DNA of 64,000 bases from CBDDBH01 sp965225625 (GCA_965225625.1 CBDDBH010000033.1:186001-250000); one strand, 5' to 3'. Positions 46,441-56,118 are shown, numbered from the stretch's first letter. Notes: generated by a model from the letters alone, not told the origin. A program made the numbers and translations.

Positions 46441-46770
46441 CTAATGTCCACCTCCCACAGGTCCACCTCCGCGTGCCGATCCCTTCGAGACGCGATTAAA
46501 TTGGCTCTTACCCGGCGGGCTGTTGCGTTGCTGTTGTGGTTGGGTATTAGCGCCGCTATCGAGAAACGAACAATCTGCATTCCTCGTTTCCAGCTCTGTT
46601 GCCGACTGCCCACGCAGCGCGGACGACGCTGAGGAGTCATCCTGTAAGTTTGTACACAACTCCCAGGTCGAGATTTTGCCAACTTCCCTTTCCGCATGGG
46701 CAGGGAAACTCAAACAGGCTGCGACCGCGAACAGCACTAGAACAGGAATCGTGATTTTGACTTGGCTCAT
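46441..46770 (-). CDS. Small secreted hypothetical protein
   Basis: 109 residues with a clear signal peptide (VLVLFAVAACLSFPAHAE) and a mature region of low complexity (Gln/Asn-rich NTQPQQQRNSPP and a Gly-rich GGGPVGGGH tail), with two cysteines in the middle. No family recognised. Precedes the adenylate cyclase gene on the same strand. Confidence 0.5.
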   Translation of the reverse strand: MSQVKITIPVLVLFAVAACLSFPAHAEREVGKISTWELCTNLQDDSSASSALRGQSATELETRNADCSFLDSGANTQPQQQRNSPPGKSQFNRVSKGSARGGGPVGGGH

Positions 46771-47031
46771 GGTTTTTCCCTCATCGCCGGTAGCTATATC
46801 CTAACGATAGGCTGCCTGTAGGACAAAGGCAGAGGCTAAGCGGAAGTCGCCGCATTGTCTCTGATTGTTAAATGGTCAAATACAGACTAACTTTCTCACT
46901 GTGAATCGGACCTGAAGTATCTCCACGAAAACACCTTGTCCCGCTCACGTCCTTGCAGCATATGGGGAGTCATTGGCCACATTGAGGCAATGAAACAATT
47001 AACTTGGCATTTCAACTTGTTGGGATACCTC

Positions 47032-47481
47032 ATGAATCGGACACACACCGAAGTTCTGCTAGTAAGCGTGATCGTTATTCTCTTTTGGCTGATAGCAGTG
47101 CTTACCTGGTGGACATCGCTGTGGCATGCCGATGCATTCACACAATTCGGAGCCGACCTGCCGACAGCGACTATTGTTGTCCTCAGCGCAAGCACCCGTG
47201 CGGTCGTGCCATTTGGACTGGCGGTCTTATTCACCGCTGTGCTTGTCTATGAAACCTTTCGGCGGACCCCGCGCGCGCTGTTAGTGGCGGTGTGGTTGCT
47301 CTGCATTGCAACTGCCCTCTCATTGAGCGTCATCGTCGCCACTGGCTTACCCATGATGAGGATGTGTGGTCAATTCGTCCCGGATAGGCTAAACACATTT
47401 GGTTCAGTTGAACTGGAAGCATTGGCTAAGAAAGGGCCGTTGTTGACCGGGTCCGGATGTAGTCCGAATCGATCAGACTAA
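47032..47481 (+). CDS. Small membrane protein, unknown function
   Basis: 149 residues from ATG 47032 (TTGGGA upstream); ATG 46990 gives 163 residues. Three TM helices: VLLVSVIVILFWLIAVLTWW, VVPFGLAVLFTAVLVYETF and ALLVAVWLLCIATALSLSVI, then a polar C-terminus with Cys. No motif recognised. Confidence 0.55.
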   Translation: MNRTHTEVLLVSVIVILFWLIAVLTWWTSLWHADAFTQFGADLPTATIVVLSASTRAVVPFGLAVLFTAVLVYETFRRTPRALLVAVWLLCIATALSLSVIVATGLPMMRMCGQFVPDRLNTFGSVELEALAKKGPLLTGSGCSPNRSD

Positions 47482-47725
47482 TAAAGGCTCGCGCGAATGC
47501 CTGCCCAAACTCAACATGCCTATTCATTATTCTCGGGGCCGCCATAGCGTGTTCGCATACATTGAGATGGTCGAAGAACTGCAGATGCTGCTGATGCCTT
47601 CGAGTGGATTGAGGACGCCGGGCACCGGGTACAGAACGACGAAGCGGAGCACGCCCAGCAAAGCAACACGAAGCGAAAACGCCGAAATAACCCCTCGTCA
47701 GTGGTGTGCGTCGCTGAATAGGCCC

Positions 47726-49180
47726 ATGTTTTCGATGTACGATGAGCCCGTGACCATACTACCGACAAGACGAAGACCGACGCACTTCGCCTTGATATCC
47801 ATGGTATTGACGGCCGTGCTACTCAGCGGCTCTATTGGGAGCGCTTTTGGCGAAGATATCTTCACGAACATCGTGGGTGAGTGGGGATGGACAGGCTCCG
47901 AATCGGAGACCTGTCGTACCAATCCTCACCGTATCTCCGTTTTAGGTGACAACGACTACGTGGTTTTAGAATTTCGCGCGGCAGTTCCAAGTTCCGCGGG
48001 CGGCCACGAGCGAGTATTCCACTACCGAGTGCTGGAATATCAAGCAACCTCGATAACAATGGAAATGCAGGGCGAAGTCCGAACAGACGATAAGGGCAAC
48101 CTCGTCACATGGCGTGTGGATCTATCGTCCGATAAGAACAAGTACACATGGGTAAGATCTGACTGGACCGAAGGTCAAGGTACTTCGGCCGTAGAACGAT
48201 GCACAGCAGTAACCGAAAATTCGGGCAGCCATCAACCGTACGTGCCAATAATTAAGGTACAGCCAAATTACCCGCGCGACGCACTAGTACAGGGGATCGA
48301 GGGCTGGTGCATTGTGCAGTTCGATATTACGCAGAGCGGCACAACCGATAACGTACGCGCGATCGAGTGTGAACCACAGGAAATTTTCGAGTCCGAAGCT
48401 ATCGCCGCAGCCGAGCAGTTCGCCTATCAGCCCGCGATGAACAATGGTCAGCCAGTACGAACGACAGGCATTAAAAACAAAATCACGTTTGTAATTGAAA
48501 AGACCTTGAACGTCGAGGCAGCCGCTAACACCCCTGAAATCGGGCCAGGCGCACGTCTCATTGTGTTCCCGTTCCTGCATGAACTGCCCGAATTTAGCCC
48601 AGGTGAATCTCCTGTCACCACAAAAATAATCACCCGCCTTTCCGAGCATGGTTTCGACGCGGTGCAACTCTCGGAAAGTCAGTATTACAGCACGTGGGCT
48701 ACCGTACTTTCTGAAATCGACGGCCTTTTAGACCCGCTGGGTGGCCAGCTGCATCCTAGCAAGCTGAGCCTCGCATTGACCCGATTCATACAATTGCAAC
48801 AGTCACCTGGAAACTGGCCGAGTTTCGCAGGATTGATCCTGCCCTCATTCGAATTTCGAATCGCAAAGTTGAACCGAAACCGGGCGAAATGGGACGGCGT
48901 CAGTAGAAGGATGCAAGTAAAAAGATCATCGACATCACGTCTGGAATGGGATGGTACTACGCGTGGGTTGTCGCTGAGGTTGCTCGTCTTTTCCGCATCG
49001 AGTGAGTTAATCTCGGAGTCCTATGGCGGATTACTACTCCCGTTCTACACGGATATGAGAAAGGTTGAGAGTGTCCTTCGTACGGATTTGTTCACGAACG
49101 AAAAGGATCTTACTGAAGGCGTCGATATCGCACTTGAATCCTTAATCGGGGACCCTTCCGAAAAGAGACGCAGGAAATAG
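47726..49180 (+). CDS. Exported protein with TonB C-terminal-like domain
   Basis: 484 residues from ATG 47726; the preceding frame back to 47516 looks non-coding. Signal/anchor helix LISMVLTAVLLSGSIGSAFG. A lipocalin-like beta domain (about 40-165) precedes a TonB C-terminal fold (IIKVQPNYPRDALVQGIEGW, CIVQFDITQSGTTDNV, KNKITFVIEKTL). The remaining ~220 residues are unassigned (RLIVFPFLHELPEFSPGESP). In such stand-alone proteins the TonB-like domain is usually a structural or protein-binding element, not an energy transducer. Function unknown. Confidence 0.7.
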   Translation: MFSMYDEPVTILPTRRRPTHFALISMVLTAVLLSGSIGSAFGEDIFTNIVGEWGWTGSESETCRTNPHRISVLGDNDYVVLEFRAAVPSSAGGHERVFHYRVLEYQATSITMEMQGEVRTDDKGNLVTWRVDLSSDKNKYTWVRSDWTEGQGTSAVERCTAVTENSGSHQPYVPIIKVQPNYPRDALVQGIEGWCIVQFDITQSGTTDNVRAIECEPQEIFESEAIAAAEQFAYQPAMNNGQPVRTTGIKNKITFVIEKTLNVEAAANTPEIGPGARLIVFPFLHELPEFSPGESPVTTKIITRLSEHGFDAVQLSESQYYSTWATVLSEIDGLLDPLGGQLHPSKLSLALTRFIQLQQSPGNWPSFAGLILPSFEFRIAKLNRNRAKWDGVSRRMQVKRSSTSRLEWDGTTRGLSLRLLVFSASSELISESYGGLLLPFYTDMRKVESVLRTDLFTNEKDLTEGVDIALESLIGDPSEKRRRK

Positions 49181-49420
49181 CAGTTCTTCTCACGTTGGGT
49201 TATCGGTGTGGAACCGGACGAATCTATACGAGCAAATAAACGCCTGGTTGACGCGTTCACATCCTAGCAGGTCCGGCGAAGCCCATTCTTGCGTGTACGT
49301 AGCGGCTCAGCCGGCTTCAGATTGTCGATAGTCTTTTCGCTACGTCAATACGGATATGTCATATTGCCATTTACGCTTGCTATCTGACTCGCGTTTTGCG
49401 TGCCAGGAAATCAAAAAGAT

Positions 49421-50956
49421 ATGAGTCACGCATTGAGCCGTTACGCAGAAAGTGCCCGTCGATGCTTGTCGGTCCTGTCGGTGGTCTTGGTCGCCAGTGT
49501 TTTTCAACAAGCTGCCGCACAACCAGCAGCCGACACGCCACTTTACGAGTTGACGCTAGTGCAAGCCTCCCAGCAGATAAGGCGAGGCGAAATACAAGCC
49601 GTCGCGCTTGTTGAGAGCTTGCTGGCCCGCGTCGATGAGTATCGCTCCCTAAATGCCTTTATCAATGTTGATCGGGACGGGGCATTAGCCGCAGCACGGG
49701 CCGTGGACAATGCACGCGAGCGCGGCGTCGACCTTGGCTCACTGGCAGGGGTTCCGCTTGTCATAAAGGACAATATTAATACGCAAAATCTGCCGACAAC
49801 GGGCGGCACACCTGCATTGGAAGGCTTTCAGCCGGCCGCTCATGCCGCGGTCGTACAACGGCTCGTCGCGGCGGGCGCCATCATCTTTGCTAAAACCAAC
49901 CTGCACGAGCTTGCGATGGGGATCACGAGCGCCAATGTGCACTTTGGCGCGGTCGCCAATGCGTATAGCTCAAAGCATTTTGGTGGCGGTTCCAGTGGCG
50001 GGACCGGCGCTGCGTTAGGTGCGCGCCTCGCACCCGGTGGATTGGGAACAGACACGGGCGGTTCAGTCCGCATTCCGTCAGCGTTAAACGGTGTTGCCGG
50101 ACTGCACCCCAGCATTGGTCGTTATCCGCAGAACGGCATGATCTCACTCTCCAGGACCCGGGATACTACGGGGCCGATGGCACGTACGGTGGACGATTTG
50201 GTTTTGCTGGATAATGCGATCACTGGCTACGACCAACCTATCGAACCCTACGAGCTGCGGTCGCTACGACTCGGAGTTCCCAAACCGTTTTAGACCGATC
50301 TTGAGCCGGAAACGCGGGCACTGTCCGAGCGACTACTCGAACAACTTCGGGCCCGGGGTGCAACGATAATCGAGGTCCCGTTTGATGGGGTTTTCGAACT
50401 AAACAATCTGATTTCGACAGCACTCACCAGTTATGAGACTAGACGGGATTTGGCCCGTTACCTTGCGGCGTTCAATACGGGGATAGACTTGCAGGTCCTC
50501 GTCAGCCAAGTCGCGAGCCCTGACGTAAAGGGGTGGTTGCAAAGCACGATCTTGGGCAAGGACGTGCCGTCCGCGGAGGCCTATCGTAAGAGCATGGAAA
50601 TCGACCGACCGGCGTTACAAGCCGCTTATCGCGCCGTGTTTTCGCGTGACAGATTGGATGTTTTGATTTTTCCGACAACCGTCCGTCCTGCGGGACTGTC
50701 CTCGGAAACCGATAAGATCAAACACAACGGCAAGTTGGTTAGCACATTCCTGACCTATGCTCGCAATACATCGCCTGCCAGTCTCGCCGGGATCCCGGGA
50801 TTATCCATTCCGATTGGGCTAACCAGCGCCAGGCTTCCTGTCGGAATAGAGTTGGACGCTCCGGCTCTCAATGATCGTCGGTTGTTATCTATTGGCCTGG
50901 CTGTCGAGCGTGTAGCGGGTAAATTACCGGCCCCGGACCGGATCAAGACTCCCTGA
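49421..50956 (+). pseudogene. Exported amidase (amidase-signature family) with one in-frame TAG
   Basis: One continuous frame of about 511 codons from ATG 49421 (AGGAAA upstream). Signal peptide (LSVLSVVLVASVFQQAAAQP). Ser-cisSer-Lys triad: Lys in PLVIKDNINT, the Gly/Ser stretch FGGGSSGGTGAALG, nucleophile Ser in LGTDTGGSVRIPSALNG. TAG at 50291-50293 interrupts VPKPF-stop-TDLEPETRAL; relatives tend to have Trp or another aromatic residue there, so TGG to TAG is the simplest change. Downstream sequence to LPAPDRIKTP is intact. A truncated product would keep the catalytic residues but lose the C-terminal third. Confidence 0.88.
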
Positions 50957-51151
50957 GATTTTTTGTCCAGCTGCTTATCCTGACCACATCAGCAGGGAGC
51001 ATGACAATGAGTCTATCGAGATTAAGGGGCGGCGAAATAGGGTTCGTACATTATCTTGACAACCGGAACACGAATGCAGTGAACTTGACCGATACAACGT
51101 CGTTCGCAATAACAGTTCTCCCGCGCGGAGAACCCTAAAGAGGATACAACG

Positions 51152-51841
51152 ATGAATACTGGTAAAACGATGGCAGCAACGATCATTGCTGCATTCATTA
51201 TGCTTGCGGGCTTTCAGAGTGTTGCTCGCGGCGCAAGCGATATAGGTTTTTTCGTCACCAGTGTCGGCAGCGGTGATGGCGCCAATCTCGGCGGTTTGGA
51301 AGGCGCAGATGCGCGTTGCCAAGAACTTGCCGCTACGGCGGGCGTTGCCAACCGCAAATGGGCTGCGTATCTCAGCACGCAAGGAGCAGATGCGGTCGAC
51401 GCTCGCGACCGAATTGGTGATGGTCCCTGGCGAAACGTCGAGGGCATTGTGATTGCGGAAAACATCGGCGCGCTTCATCGCGATGACGTCAATATTAATC
51501 ACCGTACCGCACTGGACGAGCGCGGCAAAATAGTCCCTTATGTCCGCGTAGACGCTGAAGGCAAGCCCCTCCCCCTCGAGGAACAGCCGTCAGGAATCGT
51601 GCACGACATTCTCACCGGCACGCAGACCGACGGTACCGCGTTCCCCGTTGGAGAAGACAAGACTTGCGGTAACTGGACGTCGAACAGCGCCGGCAGCGCC
51701 GTCCTCGGTCATCACGATAGGCGAAGCCTGCGACCCGGTCTGTCCCCCTGGGCAAATGCGCATCCGTCCAAAGGCTGTAGCCAACAAGACCTGGTCGACA
51801 CCGGGGGCGGTGGGCTTTTTTACTGTTTCGCGACGGACTAA
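51152..51841 (+). CDS. Secreted lectin-like protein
   Basis: 229 residues with good GAGGATAC upstream and a signal peptide (IIAAFIMLAGFQSVARGA). The mature chain follows a widespread bacterial secreted family with a C-type-lectin-like fold: DIGFFVTSVGSGDGANLGGL, GADARCQELAATAG, WAAYLSTQ, DARDRIGDGPWRNVEG, CGNWTSNSAGSAVLGHHDR and the closing GLFYCFA. Cysteines are placed for disulfides. Ligand unknown. Confidence 0.75.
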   Translation: MNTGKTMAATIIAAFIMLAGFQSVARGASDIGFFVTSVGSGDGANLGGLEGADARCQELAATAGVANRKWAAYLSTQGADAVDARDRIGDGPWRNVEGIVIAENIGALHRDDVNINHRTALDERGKIVPYVRVDAEGKPLPLEEQPSGIVHDILTGTQTDGTAFPVGEDKTCGNWTSNSAGSAVLGHHDRRSLRPGLSPWANAHPSKGCSQQDLVDTGGGGLFYCFATD

Positions 51842-52025
51842 GCAAATAAAGGGACAGACCTATTGTCGTTCAGTGCCTGATATAGATCCTCCCCCTTCGT
51901 CTGTTAGTCCGCGACTTCCAGCTAGCGCTGTTAATGCTGGGCTAGCTCGCCGCCCTCGTGTTTTTCTTCTAGACCCCGCAATCGAATAAGTCCAAAGACC
52001 AACAGCATAGAAATGGAGAAACACC

Positions 52026-52154
52026 ATGACGGGTCGAGTAACCAGCGACTTTATGCTCGTCGACAGCCTGCCCTCAGCAAGCGCCGAAGACGCTTTGCGC
52101 ACCTGCGGACCTTTATTCGTGCGAATTTGGGGGTCAGGTCTTGCCTTTTGCTAA
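52026..52154 (+). pseudogene. 5' remnant of a gene cut by a REP-like repeat
   Basis: A well-positioned GGAG precedes ATG 52026 and a plausible N-terminus follows (VTSDFMLVDSLPSASAEDAL). After about 32 residues the frame enters the GGGGTCAGGTCTTGCC repeat and stops. It looks like the beginning of a gene whose remainder was lost when the repeat arrived. Identity unknown. Confidence 0.3.
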
Positions 52155-52240
52155 CCTGGGTCCGAATTTGAGAATTTGGGGGTCAGGTCTTGCCTTTTGC
52201 TATCCTGGGGCAAAAGGCAAGACCTGACCCCGATATTCGT
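52122..52240. repeat. REP-like palindromes, one half and one full copy
   Basis: A half copy (GGGGGTCAGGTCTTGCC, 52129-52150) is followed by a full inverted repeat (about 52172-52232), with AATTTGGGGGTCAGG at one end and GACCTGACCCCGATATTC at the other. The centre TTTTGCTATCCTGGGGCAAAA matches the copy at 35048-35108. Short GACCCCGATATTCG units repeat after it. The rest of the 51842-52361 gap holds no other supported feature. Confidence 0.85.
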
Positions 52241-52361
52241 GACCCCGATATTCGCAATGACAGACCGGCCGCCTTACCGTAGCTAGCTTTTGTTCACCGT
52301 ATCCCCCAGGAAGAGCATCTCTGCCTGCCGACACCGCATCCCCAAAGCGCCCGGCCCCCGT

Positions 52362-53204
52362 TTAGTCCAGGTAAGCTGGGAAGGCAGGCAGCGTGGCGAC
52401 GTCTTCGCGCACGTGTTGAATAATGACCCGCGCACCAGTGTCGCGTGCAAGTTGCTCGAATTTTTCCATCGACTCTAGAGTCGCTTCGCGATCGACATTA
52501 AACCGCGGCACGCGTTTATGGGTACGGCTTTCGTGCAAGTGATAGAGATCGCCACTGAGTAATACCGGGCCTGCGTTCGGGAAGCGGAGCAGTAGCACCA
52601 TATGCCCAGGCGTGTGTCCTGGTGTGCTTATCAAAGTTACGCTACCGTCGCCGAATACATCGTGTTCCCCGACGACGTCAACGGTCTTGGCATTTTTCAA
52701 CTCTGAAAAATTGGCCTTATCTGCGCCCTTTTCAGCGGCTTCTGGCGAGAACATCCACGCCCGCTCCTTGGGATCGGAGAGCCACGTGGCGTGGGCGAAA
52801 AGATTAGCATTGCCGGAGTGGTCGAAATGGCTGTGGGAGATGGCTAGATAATCAATATCCGCCACGGTCAAGCCAAGCGTTTCGAGCTGGCTTTCTAAGG
52901 TGCGCGGAACCCACATCTCAAATGGCCCGCGTCTCTTGTGCTGTGGTAACTCCGCCAGTGAATCGGGTAATCCGGTATCCCATATCAGGTCACCTTTGGC
53001 GTGCCTAATCAAATAGCACGTAACCGTCATCTCCACCCGTTGGCCGTCGTACTCACCGCCGTCGGAGAACGGACTAGCGTCATGCACTATGAATTGTCCG
53101 CACTCCAAAGTATGCATACGCAACCCGGGTGCTTGAGTGACAGGCTGTTGGGCACATCCAACGGCTCCGAGTACGACAGCCAAAATCAATCCCGTGTGTC
53201 TCAT
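52362..53204 (-). CDS. Metallo-beta-lactamase-fold lipoprotein (lactonase-like)
   Basis: 280 residues from Met at 53204. Lipoprotein signal with lipobox (ILAVVLGAVGC). MBL metal motif SHSHFDHSGNANLF (HxHxDH) and further His in STPGHTPGHMV; C-terminal Asp/His in LLSGDLYHLHES and VIIQHVREDV. The chain resembles N-acyl-homoserine-lactonase-type MBL proteins (LIRHAKGDLIWDTGLPDSL). A di-zinc hydrolase anchored in the cell envelope; it might cleave lactones, but the substrate is inferred only from family resemblance. Confidence 0.85.
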   Translation of the reverse strand: MRHTGLILAVVLGAVGCAQQPVTQAPGLRMHTLECGQFIVHDASPFSDGGEYDGQRVEMTVTCYLIRHAKGDLIWDTGLPDSLAELPQHKRRGPFEMWVPRTLESQLETLGLTVADIDYLAISHSHFDHSGNANLFAHATWLSDPKERAWMFSPEAAEKGADKANFSELKNAKTVDVVGEHDVFGDGSVTLISTPGHTPGHMVLLLRFPNAGPVLLSGDLYHLHESRTHKRVPRFNVDREATLESMEKFEQLARDTGARVIIQHVREDVATLPAFPAYLD

Positions 53205-53273
53205 GACCGTTCCCTTTATGTTCCTAGCGCCGACGATCATACAACACCAGCATCTTCAGCCGCGCCATCCGTT

Positions 53274-53312
53274 GTTGCACACGCCGTAGAGGTGGTAGTC
53301 GGCTAGATCGAC
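53274..53312. repeat. Direct repeat, copy 1
   Basis: 39 bp beginning GTTGCACACGCCGTAGAGGT; it matches 57087-57125 at 35 of 39 positions in the same orientation. This copy overlaps the last codons of the radical SAM gene. On the plus strand both copies translate to AHAVEV-x-VG followed by a stop. Confidence 0.7.
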
Positions 53313-55063
53313 ATTGGGACGGCCACGAGTCTCGAAGCACGCATGAATTGGGGGGTCAAGCTACGCCCTTTTTTTCTATTTGGGCGTTTGCTAACCGATA
53401 CTTGTTGATTCACCTGTACACCGCCATGGCTTGCTACGCCACCTTGGGGACTACGCATCGGTATCGCGCCGCACGGCGGCTCGGAATAGCGAGTAATCTT
53501 CTGAAAGCAAAGACGAAACGCCCAGCCCAGTGTCCGGTAAATATTGTGGATGAGTCCGTAGATACCAATCACTTGAAATCGTATGGCTCGGGTGGACATC
53601 TTGGGTCGATATTGAAAGATCAGTACCAGTAGCCGCACGATATTGTAGAAGTACAGATAGCTAGCCAGTATGTTTAATGGTTTTTTCCAAGGGTGTTTGT
53701 GATTTGATGCGACCACATAGTTCCCGTCGATCATGTACTGCTCCACGCGGCGTCCTCCAACTCGTTCGAACACCTGGCCTGAGGTGTATGTTTCACGGTA
53801 CAGTTTCGTACCTTGAGCAGGTGTGAGCATCGTCACCTGGATGGACGGTGCTCCGGCCTTACGCAGAATTTTGACTTGGTTCAACAGCCCATAGTTATCC
53901 TTCCACGTTACGAGCGGCTGCGAATCGTGATGCATCATCATGGGCATAGGACTTATCCCTGCCGCGGTTAGGCTTTGGAACGCTTCGGTGGTTTTGTCCA
54001 CACTCTGACCTTTCTTGACCAGTGTCGCCGTTAGATCCTCTACGCCTAACCAGAGCCACCGAAGACCGGCTTGTCGTGCCGTCGGCAAATAGTCTTTCAT
54101 CTTTAATGTGTCATGAACTGTGGCCTCAGTGCCCCAACCAAAGCGAGCGCCGAGCTGCTCGCCGTTGATCTGGGTCGTAGACAACTCCTCGACAATTTCT
54201 ACAGCACGCTCTTTGTTGTTGAAAAAGTTATCGTCGGTGCCGAAAAAATAAAGATGCCCATAAGTTTTATGCAGCCGGAGCATGTCCTGAATGATTCGTT
54301 GCGGGCTTTTAGTGCGGAACTTCCGTTGGTTATACGCCGGAATCGGGCAGTACGGACATGCGAACTTGCACCCGAACGTCATCACGATCGAACTAATTGG
54401 GCTGTATCGGCGGACCCGCTCGATGGACAGTGGGCGAGAATTGATTGTTTCATTACGGCTGGGTGGTTCGAGTATTCCATAGCCGTGCACCGGGGAAGAC
54501 AGTTCATCCAGATCGCCCAAAAGCCGTTGGATACCAGTATCGACCAGCTCTTCAGCCACACCGTCGTCGCCTCCCGGGGCGTAAACGAGTCTAGGGACGG
54601 CATCTAAAGCGCCGTTGTTTCGAGCTCGGATAAATGCTGACCGCATCGGTTCGTTGCCCGCACGAACCGTTAGTAGCACCTCTAGGAGACTAAGCAAGAC
54701 GTATTCCTCGCCTGTAACGACCACGTCTGGACTGAACGGATCTCGCGGGTTATCGCTGAATGCTCTGAATGGCTCGTATACGGCGTAGGGACCGCCGGCG
54801 ATAATCAGGGGACGGCGACTAGGAATTATCCGCCTCGCGTCACGCATCATGGCCCGGCATGGCGTTTCATGCATACTCATGCTCGAAACCAAGAAAAGGT
54901 CAGGTGTCCTACCGTCTAGCTGCATCTTCGATGGGAGGAATCGCCGGTTCCATTGCTGCAGCACGATCCGTGTCGTGGCGAAGCCGGCATCAACCATCGC
55001 CGACCCGATCGCCCGTACACCTGCCGGAACCATGCGCGTATCTGCAAAAATGAAGGGCAGCAT
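53303..55063 (-). CDS. B12-binding domain radical SAM protein
   Basis: 586 residues. N-terminal cobalamin-binding-like domain (about 1-150: PFIFADTRMVPAGVRAIGSA, PDLFLVSSMSMHET, RRPLIIAGGPYAVYEPF, PDVVVTGEEYVLLSLLEVL). Radical SAM core with cluster motif C232-x3-C236-x2-C239 (MTFGCKFACPYCPIPAYNQR) and LYFFGTDDNFFNNKERAVE; C-terminal part with one or two hydrophobic helices (LASYLYFYNIVRLLVLIF). Class B-type enzymes methylate or rearrange unactivated carbons. A 42-codon gene ends 13 bp upstream on the same strand. The 3' end overlaps a direct repeat. Substrate unknown: peptide, lipid or small molecule. Confidence 0.88.
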   Translation of the reverse strand: MLPFIFADTRMVPAGVRAIGSAMVDAGFATTRIVLQQWNRRFLPSKMQLDGRTPDLFLVSSMSMHETPCRAMMRDARRIIPSRRPLIIAGGPYAVYEPFRAFSDNPRDPFSPDVVVTGEEYVLLSLLEVLLTVRAGNEPMRSAFIRARNNGALDAVPRLVYAPGGDDGVAEELVDTGIQRLLGDLDELSSPVHGYGILEPPSRNETINSRPLSIERVRRYSPISSIVMTFGCKFACPYCPIPAYNQRKFRTKSPQRIIQDMLRLHKTYGHLYFFGTDDNFFNNKERAVEIVEELSTTQINGEQLGARFGWGTEATVHDTLKMKDYLPTARQAGLRWLWLGVEDLTATLVKKGQSVDKTTEAFQSLTAAGISPMPMMMHHDSQPLVTWKDNYGLLNQVKILRKAGAPSIQVTMLTPAQGTKLYRETYTSGQVFERVGGRRVEQYMIDGNYVVASNHKHPWKKPLNILASYLYFYNIVRLLVLIFQYRPKMSTRAIRFQVIGIYGLIHNIYRTLGWAFRLCFQKITRYSEPPCGAIPMRSPQGGVASHGGVQVNQQVSVSKRPNRKKGRSLTPQFMRASRLVAVPMSI

Positions 55064-55076
55064 CCGCGTCCGAGCG

Positions 55077-55205
55077 TCAAAATCCGTAGGCGATCACGGT
55101 AGTTAAATCGTTGCTACGGGATAGTTTACGTAAACGCAGGCGAAGTTCAGTTAACTCACCAGGCTTGAGCAACTCATCGCCGCGGTCCCGAAAAGGTAGT
55201 TCCAT
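55077..55205 (-). CDS. Possible 42-residue peptide upstream of the radical SAM gene
   Basis: ATG at 55205 with GGAG nine bases upstream, TGA at 55079-55077. The peptide starts MELPFRDRGDELLKPGEL, continues with a basic TELRLRLRKLSRSNDL helix and ends TTVIAYGF. Charged leader-like half, short hydrophobic C-terminal tail and 13-bp spacing to a radical SAM gene are what a modified-peptide (RiPP) precursor would show. The in-frame sequence upstream (to TAA near 55303) is also open, so it might instead be the end of a longer decayed frame next to the IS remnant. Confidence 0.42.
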   Translation of the reverse strand: MELPFRDRGDELLKPGELTELRLRLRKLSRSNDLTTVIAYGF

Positions 55206-55305
55206 CGTGGCAGTCTCCAAACCGTGCCTCAACCAACTTGCCCCGGCCTGCCGAAACAGGTGGTCGATGCTTGATACGCCATAGCAGCCTGGTGACTGTT
55301 ATACG

Positions 55306-56118
55306 TTAAAGGGTCCTGCAGCCGCCGACGCCACCGCAACAACCCACAGCGGTCCCAGTGTGCTTAGTGTCCACGGCGCTCTGCACGTTGTAACCGACAA
55401 TTCCCCCATCTCGGCTTTTCATGGAGCGTGCATCCGGATCAGTCAATGAGATCTGCTGCTGCGGTGCCGCCAGCATCTGAACTTCCAGCTTCTTTAGCCG
55501 CGTCATCTCCTGCTTCAACGCCGCGATCTTGTCTTCCAATCGCTGGGCTTTACCCTTCGCGACATCCCATTCTTGTCGGTCTGCGCTCGCAATCTGACTC
55601 AAGTACCGCTCGATACTCGCGTCGATCTGCTCCAGGCGCCGTTTCATCTTCGCTTTCGTGAAGTTCCGGTCGCGGTTGTTCACTGCCTTGAACTTGCTGC
55701 CATCGATCGCGACAAATGCATCGGCGAACAGATCCAACTTCTTGCACAGCATCACGAACTCACGACACACCAGCCGGATGGCGTCACCGTTGTCCTTGCG
55801 AAAATCCGCTATCGTCTTGAAGTCAGGCGCCAGCCGTCCGCTCAGCCACATCAACTCAACGTTACGCTGCGCTTCGCGTTCTAAGCCACGAGATGACTGC
55901 ACACGATTGAGGTACCCGTAGACGTACAGCTTTAACAGCGTGGCCGGATGATAACCGGGTCGGCCGGTGTCTTTAGACTCGGTCTTGAATCCAAGTCCCG
56001 AAAGATCTAGAGCATCAATGACCCGAACCGCGCTGTCTTGTGCAATAAAATCATCAAGCCGTTCGGGGAAAAGCGTGGATTGGTGGCGATTATCGCCTTC
56101 GATGAATCCGCTCATCAC
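55306..56118 (-). pseudogene. IS1182-type transposase, C-terminally truncated
   Basis: 270 residues against roughly 450 in full-length relatives. N-terminal DUF772-type domain (IEGDNRHQSTLFPERLDDFI, GRPGYHPATLLKLYVYGYLN, SRGLEREAQRNVELMWLSGR, LAPDFKTIADFRKDNGDAIR) and the start of the DDE domain with the first catalytic Asp (ADAFVAIDGSKFKAVNNRDR), then GYNVQSAVDTKH. After that the frame turns into unrelated CCGGVGGC and stops, so the remaining catalytic acidic residues are missing. Non-functional insertion sequence remnant marking the accessory region. Confidence 0.88.

Noticed and set aside
47516..47725. N-terminal extension of the TonB-domain protein
   Set aside because: The extra 70 residues are not protein-like and precede a good signal sequence that begins after 47726.
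40505..50956. Genome-wide reassignment of TAG to an amino acid
   Set aside because: TAG ends other normal genes here (molybdopterin oxidoreductase at 2159, GST at 4741), so only local suppression, decay or sequencing error remain.
53345..53385. Hairpin with T-run (GCCC...TTTTTTT...GGGC) as terminator of the radical SAM gene
   Set aside because: It lies inside the 3' coding part of the radical SAM gene, not after its stop; probably a repeat-derived segment or chance.
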